From: an uncultured Pseudohongiella sp.
GTDB taxonomy: Bacteria; Pseudomonadota; Gammaproteobacteria; Pseudomonadales; Pseudohongiellaceae
DNA length: 64,000 nt
NCBI GenBank assembly: GCA_902597095.1
Contig: CACJWK010000001.1
Location: 62,001-126,000, forward strand
Direction: 5' to 3'
Below, piece after piece: positions 52,541 through 60,616 of this stretch (positions within the stretch are counted from its first letter, which is position 1; every line of letters begins with the position of its first letter). The translations under genes and the position numbers were made by a program. Under the pieces are notes generated by a model, which did no database searches, was not told the origin of the DNA, and saw nothing but the letters and a program-made list of their open reading frames with translations.

Positions 52541-54481
52541 ATGAGCACACCCAGAAGATTGATTTCTTCATTTCTAGTCGGCGCTGGTTCACTGGCCCTG
52601 GCGACAGCAGCATCAGGTCAGTCAGGCACGTCGGTGTATGACGGTGACTGGCCAGAATATCACGGTGATCATTTCGCCCAGCGTTATTCTCCGCTGGACC
52701 AGATCAACGCAGAAAACGTCGGTAACCTTGAGATTGCTTGGCAGTTTTCGACCCAGAATTTTGGGCCTTCGACAGATTTCAACAATCCCTCTACCCCGAT
52801 CGAAATCAATGGCGTGCTTTACGCTAACATCGGCAGTACCCGAAATGTTGTCGCGCTTGACGCAACAACCGGTCAGGTCCTCTGGCTGTGGCGCCCGCGA
52901 GAGGGAGAACGCTTTGACGAAGCACCACGCAAGGGCGCTGGTCGTGGCGTCGCTTACTGGACGGACGGCGATAAAAAGCGAGTCATCGATGTGACTCCGG
53001 GCTATCACCTGGTGTCACTTGATGCGGAGACGGGTGTGCCGGATCCGGACTTTGGTCAGGGCGGTATAGTTGATCTGTTCGTCGGGTTACGCAATGCCGA
53101 TGATCCGAGGTTTCCCTTCCCGGACATCGGACTGTCCGCTGCTCCTTTTGTTATGAATGATGTCATCGTCGTCGGCGCCGCGCATCGAGTGGGGATGCGC
53201 CCGCGGTCAAAGGCGAATGTAAAAGGAGATATCCGAGGTTTTGATGCGCGCACTGGTGAACTGCTCTGGACATTCCGCACCATTCCCGAGCGAGGGGATT
53301 ACGGATACGAATCCTGGCTTGACGGTGGGATTGAATTTACCGGAAACACCGGTGTATGGGCGCCGATCTCAGGTGACCCTGAACTTGGTCATGTCTATCT
53401 GCCGATCGAATCTGCGACCGGAGACCGCTATGGAGGAGATCGTCCGGGAGATAACCTGTTCTCCGACTCCATAGTGGCGCTGGATATCGAGACCGGCGAG
53501 AGACAATGGCACTATCAGCTGACTCATCACGATATCTGGGATTGGGACATTCCGTCTGCACCGGTGATCTCAGATTTGCCCAACGGCGAGAAAGTGCTGA
53601 TGTCTGTGACCAAGCAGTCCTGGATTTATACCTTTGACCGGGCCTCGGGCGAGCCGATCTGGCCCATTGAAGAGCGGCCGGTTCCCGCCGGAGATGTGCC
53701 GGGAGAATGGTACTCTCCAACTCAGCCATTTCCGACCAATCCGCCTCCTTTCGACCGTCAGGGTTTCATTGAAGAGGACCTGATTGACTGGACACCTGAA
53801 ATCCGCGCGCTGGCGTTGGAGGCCACAGAAGGGTTCCGACTGGCGCCGAGCGTCTACTCGCCTCCATCGCTGGCTGACGCAGAAGATGGCACGCGAGGGA
53901 CTTTGAGCCTGCCTTCTGCCACTGGCGGAGCCAATTGGGAAGGCGCCGCGATCGACCCCGAAACCGGCATGATTTATGTGCCTTCGCGCACTGCGCTGGC
54001 GGTGATGTCCCTGGGTAAAGACGAGGATTCTGATCTCGATCTCAGCGCCGCATTCGGTGTTCGCGTTCCGCGCGTGCAAGGTCTGGAGATCGTCAAACCC
54101 CCTTACGGCCGCATCACCGCCATTGACATGAACACCGGTGAACACCAGTGGATGATAGCCAATGCCGATACGCCTGATCGGATCAAGAACCACCGGTTGC
54201 TGGAAGGCGTCGAGATTGAACGCACCGGCATCCCGACACGCTCCGGCGTGCTGGTCACCAAGTCGCTGCTTTTTGTCGGTGAAGGTACCGGAGGCCCCGG
54301 CGCGAGTCCGATATTCCGCGCAGTCGATAAAGCGACCGGAGAGATACTTGCCGAGATTGATTTACCGAACAATCAGTCTGGCCTTCCATTTACCTATGAA
54401 CACGATGGCAAGCAATATTTGGCGATGTTTGTCAGTGGTGGCGGTCAGGCAGCACAGCTGGTGGCCTACGCCTTGCCCTAA
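52541..54481 (+). CDS. PQQ-dependent dehydrogenase (soluble quinoprotein)
   Basis: 646 residues. Signal peptide 'SSFLVGAGSLALATAASG'. Quinoprotein propeller features: 'DWPEYHGDHFAQRYSPLDQI' at the start, 'RNVVALDATTGQVLWLWRPR', 'GDIRGFDARTGELLWTFRTI', 'GDNLFSDSIVALDIETGERQ', 'YQLTHHDIWDWDIPSAPVIS' (the W-D-W-D blade of GDH/ADH-type quinoproteins) and 'ATGGANWEGAAIDPETGMIY'. No CXXCH, so unlike quinohemoprotein ADHs it needs an external electron acceptor. Substrate (alcohol, sugar or other polyol) cannot be read off. It heads an operon with two YceI proteins and probably an FMN-binding protein. Confidence 0.9.
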   Translation: MSTPRRLISSFLVGAGSLALATAASGQSGTSVYDGDWPEYHGDHFAQRYSPLDQINAENVGNLEIAWQFSTQNFGPSTDFNNPSTPIEINGVLYANIGSTRNVVALDATTGQVLWLWRPREGERFDEAPRKGAGRGVAYWTDGDKKRVIDVTPGYHLVSLDAETGVPDPDFGQGGIVDLFVGLRNADDPRFPFPDIGLSAAPFVMNDVIVVGAAHRVGMRPRSKANVKGDIRGFDARTGELLWTFRTIPERGDYGYESWLDGGIEFTGNTGVWAPISGDPELGHVYLPIESATGDRYGGDRPGDNLFSDSIVALDIETGERQWHYQLTHHDIWDWDIPSAPVISDLPNGEKVLMSVTKQSWIYTFDRASGEPIWPIEERPVPAGDVPGEWYSPTQPFPTNPPPFDRQGFIEEDLIDWTPEIRALALEATEGFRLAPSVYSPPSLADAEDGTRGTLSLPSATGGANWEGAAIDPETGMIYVPSRTALAVMSLGKDEDSDLDLSAAFGVRVPRVQGLEIVKPPYGRITAIDMNTGEHQWMIANADTPDRIKNHRLLEGVEIERTGIPTRSGVLVTKSLLFVGEGTGGPGASPIFRAVDKATGEILAEIDLPNNQSGLPFTYEHDGKQYLAMFVSGGGQAAQLVAYALP

Positions 54482-54505
54482 TTTTTATAAGGAGCACTAC
54501 TAATC

Positions 54506-55078
54506 ATGCGAACTTTCATGCGCAGAGTTTCCCTTGGTGTTGCACTGCTTGGCCTCAGTGCGGCATCGCAAGCGGCAGAGTGGGTTCTTGAGCCGGGCTC
54601 TCAGGTCACTTTCGAATATTCCTACGGGACAGATCCCTACGAGGGACGCTTCACCAACGTACAGGCGAATTTTGACATCGATCCCATGCGGCCCACCAGC
54701 TGCAAGTTCAATGTCACTATCAACATCGAAGACATTGATGTGGACTCGCCGGAGGTGCTCGATTACCTGCTCGACTATGAACTTTTTGATGTAGACACCT
54801 GGCCTACTGCGACCTTTTCCGCCGAAAGCTGCCGCCTGACGGGCGTGAACACTTTTGAATCAGACGGCACTCTGACCATCCGCGACCAGACCAACCCCAT
54901 CACTTTTCCTTTTGAGCTGAACATTGAGACTTGTGATGGGCAGGTATGCTTCCATTTGACCAGTGAAGTCGAAATTCTGCGTTTGGAGTATGGTGTTGGC
55001 CAGGGCTACTGGGCTAACACCGCAGAGGTGCCTAACGAGGTGAAAGTTAAAGTCGACGTCTATGCTCTGATGCAGTAA
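54506..55078 (+). CDS. YceI family protein (exported)
   Basis: 190 residues, AAGGAG upstream. Signal peptide 'VSLGVALLGLSAASQA'. YceI lipocalin-like barrel signatures: 'LEPGSQVTFEYSYGTDP', 'YEGRFTNVQANFDIDPMRPT', 'DVDTWPTATFSAESCRLTGV' and 'TLTIRDQTNPITFPFELNIE'. Cysteines at 'TSCKFN', 'ESCRL', 'ETCDG' and 'QVCFH' suggest disulfides. YceI folds bind a long isoprenoid (octaprenyl/quinone-type) in their cavity. Gene lies 24 bp after the PQQ dehydrogenase stop, so co-transcribed. Inference: it carries quinone or lipid for electron transfer from the dehydrogenase. Confidence 0.88.
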   Translation: MRTFMRRVSLGVALLGLSAASQAAEWVLEPGSQVTFEYSYGTDPYEGRFTNVQANFDIDPMRPTSCKFNVTINIEDIDVDSPEVLDYLLDYELFDVDTWPTATFSAESCRLTGVNTFESDGTLTIRDQTNPITFPFELNIETCDGQVCFHLTSEVEILRLEYGVGQGYWANTAEVPNEVKVKVDVYALMQ

Positions 55079-55108
55079 GCGTAATCGGACAAGAAATAAG
55101 GAATTCTG

Positions 55109-55759
55109 ATGCTTAATCTTTTAAAACCCAAATCCGGCAAGCTCATTCTGCTGCTGGTAGGTGTGTCTTCTCTTGGCGCGTGCAGTCGTCTCGTCACTCC
55201 TGATCAGACGACCGAAATCACTGAAGTCCGAGCTGGTCAGTACGCGCTTGACCCTAATCATGCAGCATTGATGTTTAAGCTGAATCATCTTGGGTTTTCT
55301 ACCTTCCTGGGTCGGTTCACAGAATTTGACGCTTCGTTGGATTTTGACCCCGAAAGCATTGAAAACGCCAATCTTGAGATGGTTATCGAGATGTCATCGA
55401 TTAATGTCAATCTCGAAGAATTCGAGGAAGAGCTGCGAAGTGATAATTTTCTCGATGTGGCGCAATACCCACAGGCCGTTTATCGAACCACGTCGTTTGT
55501 CGAGGCCCTAGATGATGATACTTTCGTTTTTGCGGGTGACCTCAGTTTTCATGGTGTCACTGCGCCGGTCAACATCACGGTAAATTTCAACGGCGGCGGA
55601 AGAAATTTCCTTACTCGGAGCTACACCGTGGGTTTTTCCGGCAGCGCGCGATTTAATCGCTCCGATTTCGGTGTCGATCGCTTTACTTCTTTCGGTGTTG
55701 GCGACGAAATCGAGCTCGAGGTGCATGTTGAATTCATGGATGCCGGCGGCGAGAGCTGA
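55109..55759 (+). CDS. YceI family lipoprotein
   Basis: 216 residues with AAGGA six bases before the ATG. Lipobox 'LLVGVSSLGACSRLV' makes it a lipoprotein, unlike its exported paralogue upstream. YceI features: 'YALDPNHAALMFKLNHLGFS', 'FTEFDASLDFDPESIENANL', 'LDVAQYPQAVYRTTSF', 'FAGDLSFHGVTAPVNITVNF' and C-terminal 'GDEIELEVHVEFMDAGGES'. It probably holds a hydrophobic isoprenoid cofactor at the membrane, near the PQQ dehydrogenase. Followed by a strong terminator. Confidence 0.88.
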   Translation: MLNLLKPKSGKLILLLVGVSSLGACSRLVTPDQTTEITEVRAGQYALDPNHAALMFKLNHLGFSTFLGRFTEFDASLDFDPESIENANLEMVIEMSSINVNLEEFEEELRSDNFLDVAQYPQAVYRTTSFVEALDDDTFVFAGDLSFHGVTAPVNITVNFNGGGRNFLTRSYTVGFSGSARFNRSDFGVDRFTSFGVGDEIELEVHVEFMDAGGES

Positions 55760-55778
55760 GTGAGCTGGTCAAGAATGG

Positions 55779-55808
55779 CCCAGCCATCTCCGGTCGGCTG
55801 GGTTTTTT
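55779..55808 (+). terminator. Rho-independent terminator after the YceI genes
   Basis: CCCAGCC (55779-55785) pairs with GGCTGGG (55796-55802) across ATCTCCGGTC, and TTTTTT (55803-55808) follows. It ends the PQQ-dehydrogenase/YceI unit, so the FMN-binding gene probably has its own promoter. Confidence 0.9.
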
Positions 55809-55867
55809 CTTGCCTGCTTTTTGGGAGGCTCGGCTTCCTGCGTTAAGCTACCAGAGAAGGATCTTTC

Positions 55868-56437
55868 ATGCGTCGTGTCACAACTCCAGCGCTACTTCTG
55901 ATCACGCTGCTGACCTTTGAGGTCGCAGATGAGGCGCTTCCGGAGCTTGAACTGTCAATCGTCAATCCGTCTATTGCGGTCAACGCTGATCACACCACCG
56001 ACCGCCTTCTGAAGGCCGTTGTTCCCGGGGCAGACAGCTTTTCAGAAAAAAGCGGAGAGCCGCCGGTCTACAAAGCCTACCGAACAGATCCTGACAGTGG
56101 TGAGCAAAGGCTCATTGGCTACGCTTTCGTAACCCCCGACGTGCCGCCCGAACCCAACGGTTATAGCGGACCTATTGATACGTTAATAGGCATGGACCTA
56201 GAGGGCAAGATTGTCGGGCTGCGGGTCATTTATTACAAAGAATCCCATCGCTACACCATCGGTGATTTCTTTTCCTGGGGTTTTGAAGAGCAGTTTATCG
56301 GTCTCGATGCCCATAACCGATTTCGTGTCGGCAAAGAGATCGATGGAATTGCCAAGGCCACGATTTCTGCAAAAGCGGCCGCGCGTGGCATTCGGCAGAC
56401 TGTGCGCGCTGTAACCTCCGCTTATATCGCCGAGTAG
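55868..56437 (+). CDS. FMN-binding domain protein (exported)
   Basis: 189 residues; AGAAGGATC is the ribosome-binding site. An N-terminal hydrophobic stretch ('TTPALLLITLLTFEVADEA') suggests export. The FMN-binding domain (NosR/RnfG N-terminal type, PF04205) shows 'YKAYRTDPDSGEQRLIGYAF', 'GYSGPIDTLIGMDLEGKIVG' and 'HRYTIGDFFSWGFEEQFIGL'. The flavinylation site is 'DGIAKATISAKAAARG': Thr takes the place of the FMN-linked threonine of the [S/T]GAT motif, with AKAT instead of SGAT. It may be covalently flavinylated by ApbE and carry electrons outside the membrane. Follows the YceI terminator. Confidence 0.8.
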   Translation: MRRVTTPALLLITLLTFEVADEALPELELSIVNPSIAVNADHTTDRLLKAVVPGADSFSEKSGEPPVYKAYRTDPDSGEQRLIGYAFVTPDVPPEPNGYSGPIDTLIGMDLEGKIVGLRVIYYKESHRYTIGDFFSWGFEEQFIGLDAHNRFRVGKEIDGIAKATISAKAAARGIRQTVRAVTSAYIAE

Positions 56438-56501
56438 TCTGCGCGGCTGAAGTCTCGCTGTGCCCGGCGCCTGACTAACCCGGTGTGCTAGCGAATCGAT
56501 T

Positions 56502-58028
56502 TTAATTCGCCGTCTGGGTTTCAATGAAACGCCGTGTATCCGCAAGCAGTTCCAATCTTGAGGGTTCATTGACATACATCATATGCCCGCCCTGATAGTA
56601 GGTGTATTGCATTTGGTTCGCCAGAATGCCATGACGATTCAGCGTGTACTCTGCATCAAAAAACGGCGTCACCATGTCATAGTAGCCGGAGGCAACCATC
56701 ACCTTGAGAGCCGGATTGATACGCAGCGCGGTAGAGAGATCGTGGGCGGTGTTGACGTAGGCAGGCTCCCAAGATGCGCCATCTGGCACCCTTCGCCAGC
56801 GCCAGTTTCTGTTCAGATCCGGATCGGCCGGTGAAAGATACTGTCGGCTCCAGTTCACGCCAAGGTCGGTCCGCATGTAACTCATGAGAGATGCCTTGTA
56901 TGCACCCGAAATTGCGTCGCTGGCGGCGTCCCGTGAAGCCTGCGCCGCCAGATCATCAATCTCATCCTCAGTATAACGGGAATCGAGTCTACCGACTGTG
57001 ATGCCCTCGTCGCGAAGCAGCTCTTTGGTGAAACGACTGCCCTGCACCCTGAGGTTCGCCTGATCGATATAGTTTGTGCTCAAACCGGTGAAATAAGACA
57101 GTTGGTCACGGACTGCCAGATATTCCTCCTGCTCAATCGTGTTTCCCTTGAACAGCGCGGGCAGGTATTCATTGACGGCGAATTCACGGGCCTGCTGTAA
57201 AAACACTGCCTGGCTTTCTGGTTCCGGCTCTACCCGTCCGTGATATAGAGCAGTGGCGGCCATAGTAGGTACGTAAGTGATGAAAGAGATCAGATTGTCT
57301 CGGACATAGGGCGTAGAGCCCTGATAGTCCAATGCCTGCGAAATGAAAACGATACCATTCAGGTTGACTGAAAGATCCTCCTCCAGAATGCGTGCTACCG
57401 CTGCAGCCCGGGTCGTACCGAAGCTTTCACCGAGTAGAAACTTCGGAGAATTCCAGCGTCCCTGTTCAGTAATCCAGGTGGTAATAAAATCTGCCATGGA
57501 TTGCGCGTCTTCATCCAGGCCCCAGAAATCCTTGCCCTCATAGTCGCCAAGAGCACGGGAAAACCCGGTGCCTACTGGGTCAATAAAGACGAGATCTGTG
57601 ACATCGAGAATCGTTTCCGGTGCTTCTTCAATCGGGTAGGGCGGCAGCCCGGCATGCAGCGCATCCGATGGCACAACGATTCGCTTCGGCCCATAACTTC
57701 CCATGTGGAGCCAGGTTGACGCTGACCCGGGCCCGCCGTTCCAGACAAAGGTAACCGGACGGGTTTCATTCTCAGCCAGATTAGTTTTCGTGTAGGCAAA
57801 AGTAAAAAGGGTGGCTTTGGGTTCTCCCTTCAGGTCCCTGATATAGGTTTCTCCGGCTGTCGCGGTGTATTCGATCCGTTGCCCGTTGAATCGCGTGCTG
57901 TGCTCGCTGATGAATCTGGTGGGCTCCGGGATTGGGCTGATTCCGTCCGCGACGGTTTCATCGGCGCCATGAAGGGCCGGGCTCAACATCATGGCCAGAA
58001 TGGAGATTAAGACACTCTTTGTTTGCAT
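56502..58028 (-). CDS. Secreted S10 family serine carboxypeptidase
   Basis: About 508 residues from the ATG at 58028 (a GTG at 58034 is also possible). Signal peptide 'KSVLISILAMMLSPALHG'. S10 motifs: 'RPVTFVWNGGPGSASTWLHM', the oxyanion/gate loop with 'TDLVFIDPVGTGFSRAL', the catalytic serine in 'FLLGESFGTTRAAAVARIL', Asp in 'VMVASGYYDMVTPFFDAEYT' and His in 'YYQGGHMMYVNEPSRL'. It removes C-terminal residues from peptides in the periplasm or outside. Follows the creatininase-family gene on the same strand by 22 bp, so probably one transcript. Confidence 0.92.
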   Translation of the reverse strand: MQTKSVLISILAMMLSPALHGADETVADGISPIPEPTRFISEHSTRFNGQRIEYTATAGETYIRDLKGEPKATLFTFAYTKTNLAENETRPVTFVWNGGPGSASTWLHMGSYGPKRIVVPSDALHAGLPPYPIEEAPETILDVTDLVFIDPVGTGFSRALGDYEGKDFWGLDEDAQSMADFITTWITEQGRWNSPKFLLGESFGTTRAAAVARILEEDLSVNLNGIVFISQALDYQGSTPYVRDNLISFITYVPTMAATALYHGRVEPEPESQAVFLQQAREFAVNEYLPALFKGNTIEQEEYLAVRDQLSYFTGLSTNYIDQANLRVQGSRFTKELLRDEGITVGRLDSRYTEDEIDDLAAQASRDAASDAISGAYKASLMSYMRTDLGVNWSRQYLSPADPDLNRNWRWRRVPDGASWEPAYVNTAHDLSTALRINPALKVMVASGYYDMVTPFFDAEYTLNRHGILANQMQYTYYQGGHMMYVNEPSRLELLADTRRFIETQTAN

Positions 58029-58050
58029 GGACACTCAACCTTTGTACGAA

Positions 58051-58926
58051 TTAGTGGGCAGTGGACAGCGCTCGACGAATCGCCTCGGCCGTGTATCGTG
58101 CTCTGAACTGAATCATTTTCTGGCCGAGCTGAATGGTGTCAGCCAGTGGGGTAATGGCAACGCCGTTTATGGTAGCGAGTCCGGCCTCAACCCGCTGTTG
58201 ATAGCGGACCTGTTCGGGATCTGTCACCATCATCATTGCTGTCACCCAGATATCATCGTGATAGCCATCATCGGCGGATTGTGCGACGCCGAGTTCTCGC
58301 TCGGTGTACTGTTCGGTTTCTAACCACCCCGGGTCATAGAATTCTCTGATGAAATGTATCCTGGTTACCTCGCCCTGCCAGCTCAGGCCAAGCTTGTTGG
58401 CTACATTGGCCATCCCCCTCTGATTGCCGCCGCTGTCTCCGATCATGACGATATCCGAAAAGCCTGCCTTTCGGAGACTGCTGGCAATGTCGGTAAGCAG
58501 CGCCTCATAGGTCCCGGCGCTTAAGCTTATTGAGCCGGGATATTTCATGGCACCAGACGGCGGGTCAATATTGCCCTCAGGGACAAATTTTACTATCGGG
58601 GCGCATAGAGCGTTGCCGAGTGCTTCGGCGATCGCGGGGCAGGCCGCCTGCAGAATCAGGTTGTGTTTCCCGGTCGACAGATAAGGTCCGTTTTCCTCGA
58701 TGCCACCGGTTGCGATGATCACCGTGCTTGTGCCTGATGCGATGGCGTCCCGGATCTCCATGGAAGTGAGTTCTTCGAGCCAGTAAGATTGGCCGGCAGC
58801 GATTGGACGCTCCGTGCTTAACCATGAGGCGAGCTCTGTGTCTTGACCGAATGCCTGTGCATTGATCAGCGCAGTGGCTGCGATCAGCGTGTGCAGTACT
58901 TGACGGTAGGCAAAAGCATTTTTCAC
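58051..58926 (-). CDS. Exported creatininase-family amidohydrolase
   Basis: About 291 residues from the GTG at 58926, preceded by GAGGGA five bases upstream and giving a signal peptide ('YRQVLHTLIAATALINAQAF', cut before GQD); an ATG at 58950 is the alternative. Creatininase fold: 'TVIIATGGIEENGPYLSTGK', 'HNLILQAACPAIAEALGNAL', 'PPSGAMKYPGSISLSAGTYE' and 'DIVMIGDSGGNQRGMANVAN'. In the first metal motif the usual E-x-H...D is E-E-N...H here, as in a subgroup annotated only as creatininase-family. A periplasmic amidohydrolase of unknown substrate. First gene of the unit that ends with the S10 peptidase. Confidence 0.85.
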   Translation of the reverse strand: MKNAFAYRQVLHTLIAATALINAQAFGQDTELASWLSTERPIAAGQSYWLEELTSMEIRDAIASGTSTVIIATGGIEENGPYLSTGKHNLILQAACPAIAEALGNALCAPIVKFVPEGNIDPPSGAMKYPGSISLSAGTYEALLTDIASSLRKAGFSDIVMIGDSGGNQRGMANVANKLGLSWQGEVTRIHFIREFYDPGWLETEQYTERELGVAQSADDGYHDDIWVTAMMMVTDPEQVRYQQRVEAGLATINGVAITPLADTIQLGQKMIQFRARYTAEAIRRALSTAH

Positions 58927-59208
58927 CGGTATCCCTCTTCGAATTTTCATTTATGCAGATTGTCGTCTGCCCGCGAATGTCGAGCCTCATCCTACCTCAA
59001 AAGTACCGTGACCGCCTGCCCCTGAAACAACTCCTTTCGCTGATCGCAAGTGGTTTCAATGAGTCGGTTAATAAGGTATTTTTCGGAGTTGGCAAGTTTA
59101 AAGCAGTCGCCCGCTGAAAGCAGTATCGCAGTGAGCAGGCGCCATCTTAACGTCGCAGCACGTCCGCGCAGGGGCCACTTGGCAAGCGCTGGGCGGTGAG
59201 TTCCAGAC

Positions 59209-60492
59209 TTGATTCTCAATATTCGAAACATTGCCCTCGCTTTACTCCTTGTGCTTCTGGTCAGTGCCAGCGTTATCCTGTGGCGCGTGCCGGTAATCGA
59301 GGCCGGGGCAATAGTTCACTCTGAGGATCTTTCGCCGGGCGAGCTGGTCGCGCGCGGCGAGTATCTGGTCACGGCTGGAAACTGCGCCAGTTGCCATACA
59401 ACTCAAGACGGTGCCTTCATGAGCGGTGGATTGCCGTTCAGAACGCCTTTCGGCACGATCTATTCCACGAATATCACGCCAGACCCGCTAACCGGAATTG
59501 GCAACTGGAGCGATATCGATTTCCTGAACTCACTGCGCCACGGCGTGCGCCCTGACGGTGATCATCTGTATCCGGCCTTTCCTTACACTGCTTACACCAA
59601 AGCCAGCGACGATGACATACTGGCCATGTTCGCTTATTTGAAGTCGATCAAACCGGTGCGTATCAGCCCGCCGCAAAATGATCTGATTTTTCCCTTTAAC
59701 TACCGGCCGCTGATGGCATTCTGGAAGTTGCTGTATTTTCAGCCAGGGGTTTATGAAGTCCGCGAAGACCAATCGGAGCAGTGGAACAGGGGCGCTTATC
59801 TGGTCGAGGCGCTTGCTCACTGCAGCGCTTGTCACTCGCCGCGCAACAGTCTGGGCGCAGAGCGGGCCGCAGCGCACATGGGTGGTGGAGAATTTCTCGA
59901 TCTGGTCGCCCGACACCACTATCGACCCTGGTCAGCTCCCAATCTTAGTGCAACGGAACGTGGCCTCGCGCTGTGGTCAGAGCAGGATCTGGCGGATTAC
60001 TTAAAAACTGCACGAAATGACATGCTCGAATCGTTCGGGCCAATGAATGAAGTCATCATTAACAGCACGCGCTATCTCGAAGCGCAAGACATTGGGGCTA
60101 TGGTGACTTACTTAAAGAGCCTTGAGGCTGTGCCTGAGCGTGAGGCAACTGCGCCGGGCCCTGAGATCATGGGTAGGGGCAGAACTATCTATAATCTTCA
60201 CTGTGGTACCTGCCACCTTCCCACCGGTGAAGGAGACCCTGATATGGCTCCTCGTTTGGATCGCGGCAGTCTGGTTGTGCAGGATGAAAATCCTGCTTCG
60301 ATGATCAATGCGATTCTGTATGGACCGCATCTGCCGAGCCCGCCATTGCAGCCAAAGTGGCGTGAGCCCATGGAGGATTTCCAGTATTTACTTGACGACG
60401 AAGAAGTGGCCGCGGCGGCGACTTTTATCCGCCACTCCTGGGGTAATGCGTCTGGCATGGTCACGGCAGATCAGGTAGCCAGGCAGCGTTAG
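59209..60492 (+). CDS. Membrane-anchored triheme cytochrome c
   Basis: 427 residues from a TTG at 59209. One N-terminal membrane helix ('IALALLLVLLVSASVILW', ~7-26) anchors it. Three heme motifs: CASCH in 'TAGNCASCHTTQDGA', CSACH in 'LAHCSACHSPRN' and CGTCH in 'NLHCGTCHLPTGEG', each in a separate cytochrome domain. Axial Met candidates are in 'PFGTIYSTNITPD'-type and 'PMNEVIINSTRYL' segments. This is the cytochrome subunit layout of PQQ alcohol/gluconate/aldehyde dehydrogenases, which hand electrons to the quinol pool. No dehydrogenase is adjacent; the nearest is 4.7 kb upstream. Followed by DUF1592-DUF1552 genes. Confidence 0.9.
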   Translation: MILNIRNIALALLLVLLVSASVILWRVPVIEAGAIVHSEDLSPGELVARGEYLVTAGNCASCHTTQDGAFMSGGLPFRTPFGTIYSTNITPDPLTGIGNWSDIDFLNSLRHGVRPDGDHLYPAFPYTAYTKASDDDILAMFAYLKSIKPVRISPPQNDLIFPFNYRPLMAFWKLLYFQPGVYEVREDQSEQWNRGAYLVEALAHCSACHSPRNSLGAERAAAHMGGGEFLDLVARHHYRPWSAPNLSATERGLALWSEQDLADYLKTARNDMLESFGPMNEVIINSTRYLEAQDIGAMVTYLKSLEAVPEREATAPGPEIMGRGRTIYNLHCGTCHLPTGEGDPDMAPRLDRGSLVVQDENPASMINAILYGPHLPSPPLQPKWREPMEDFQYLLDDEEVAAAATFIRHSWGNASGMVTADQVARQR

Positions 60493-60616
60493 CTAGCTTC
60501 GGCGTATAATGCAGCAAATTAGTCTTGACCAGTCTAGTGAGATGGGTAGTTTTAGAAGTCTGGCCTCCCAGAGGCACAGAAGTCCGCTCGCACTGACACA
60601 GCGCAGGTATAAGCCA

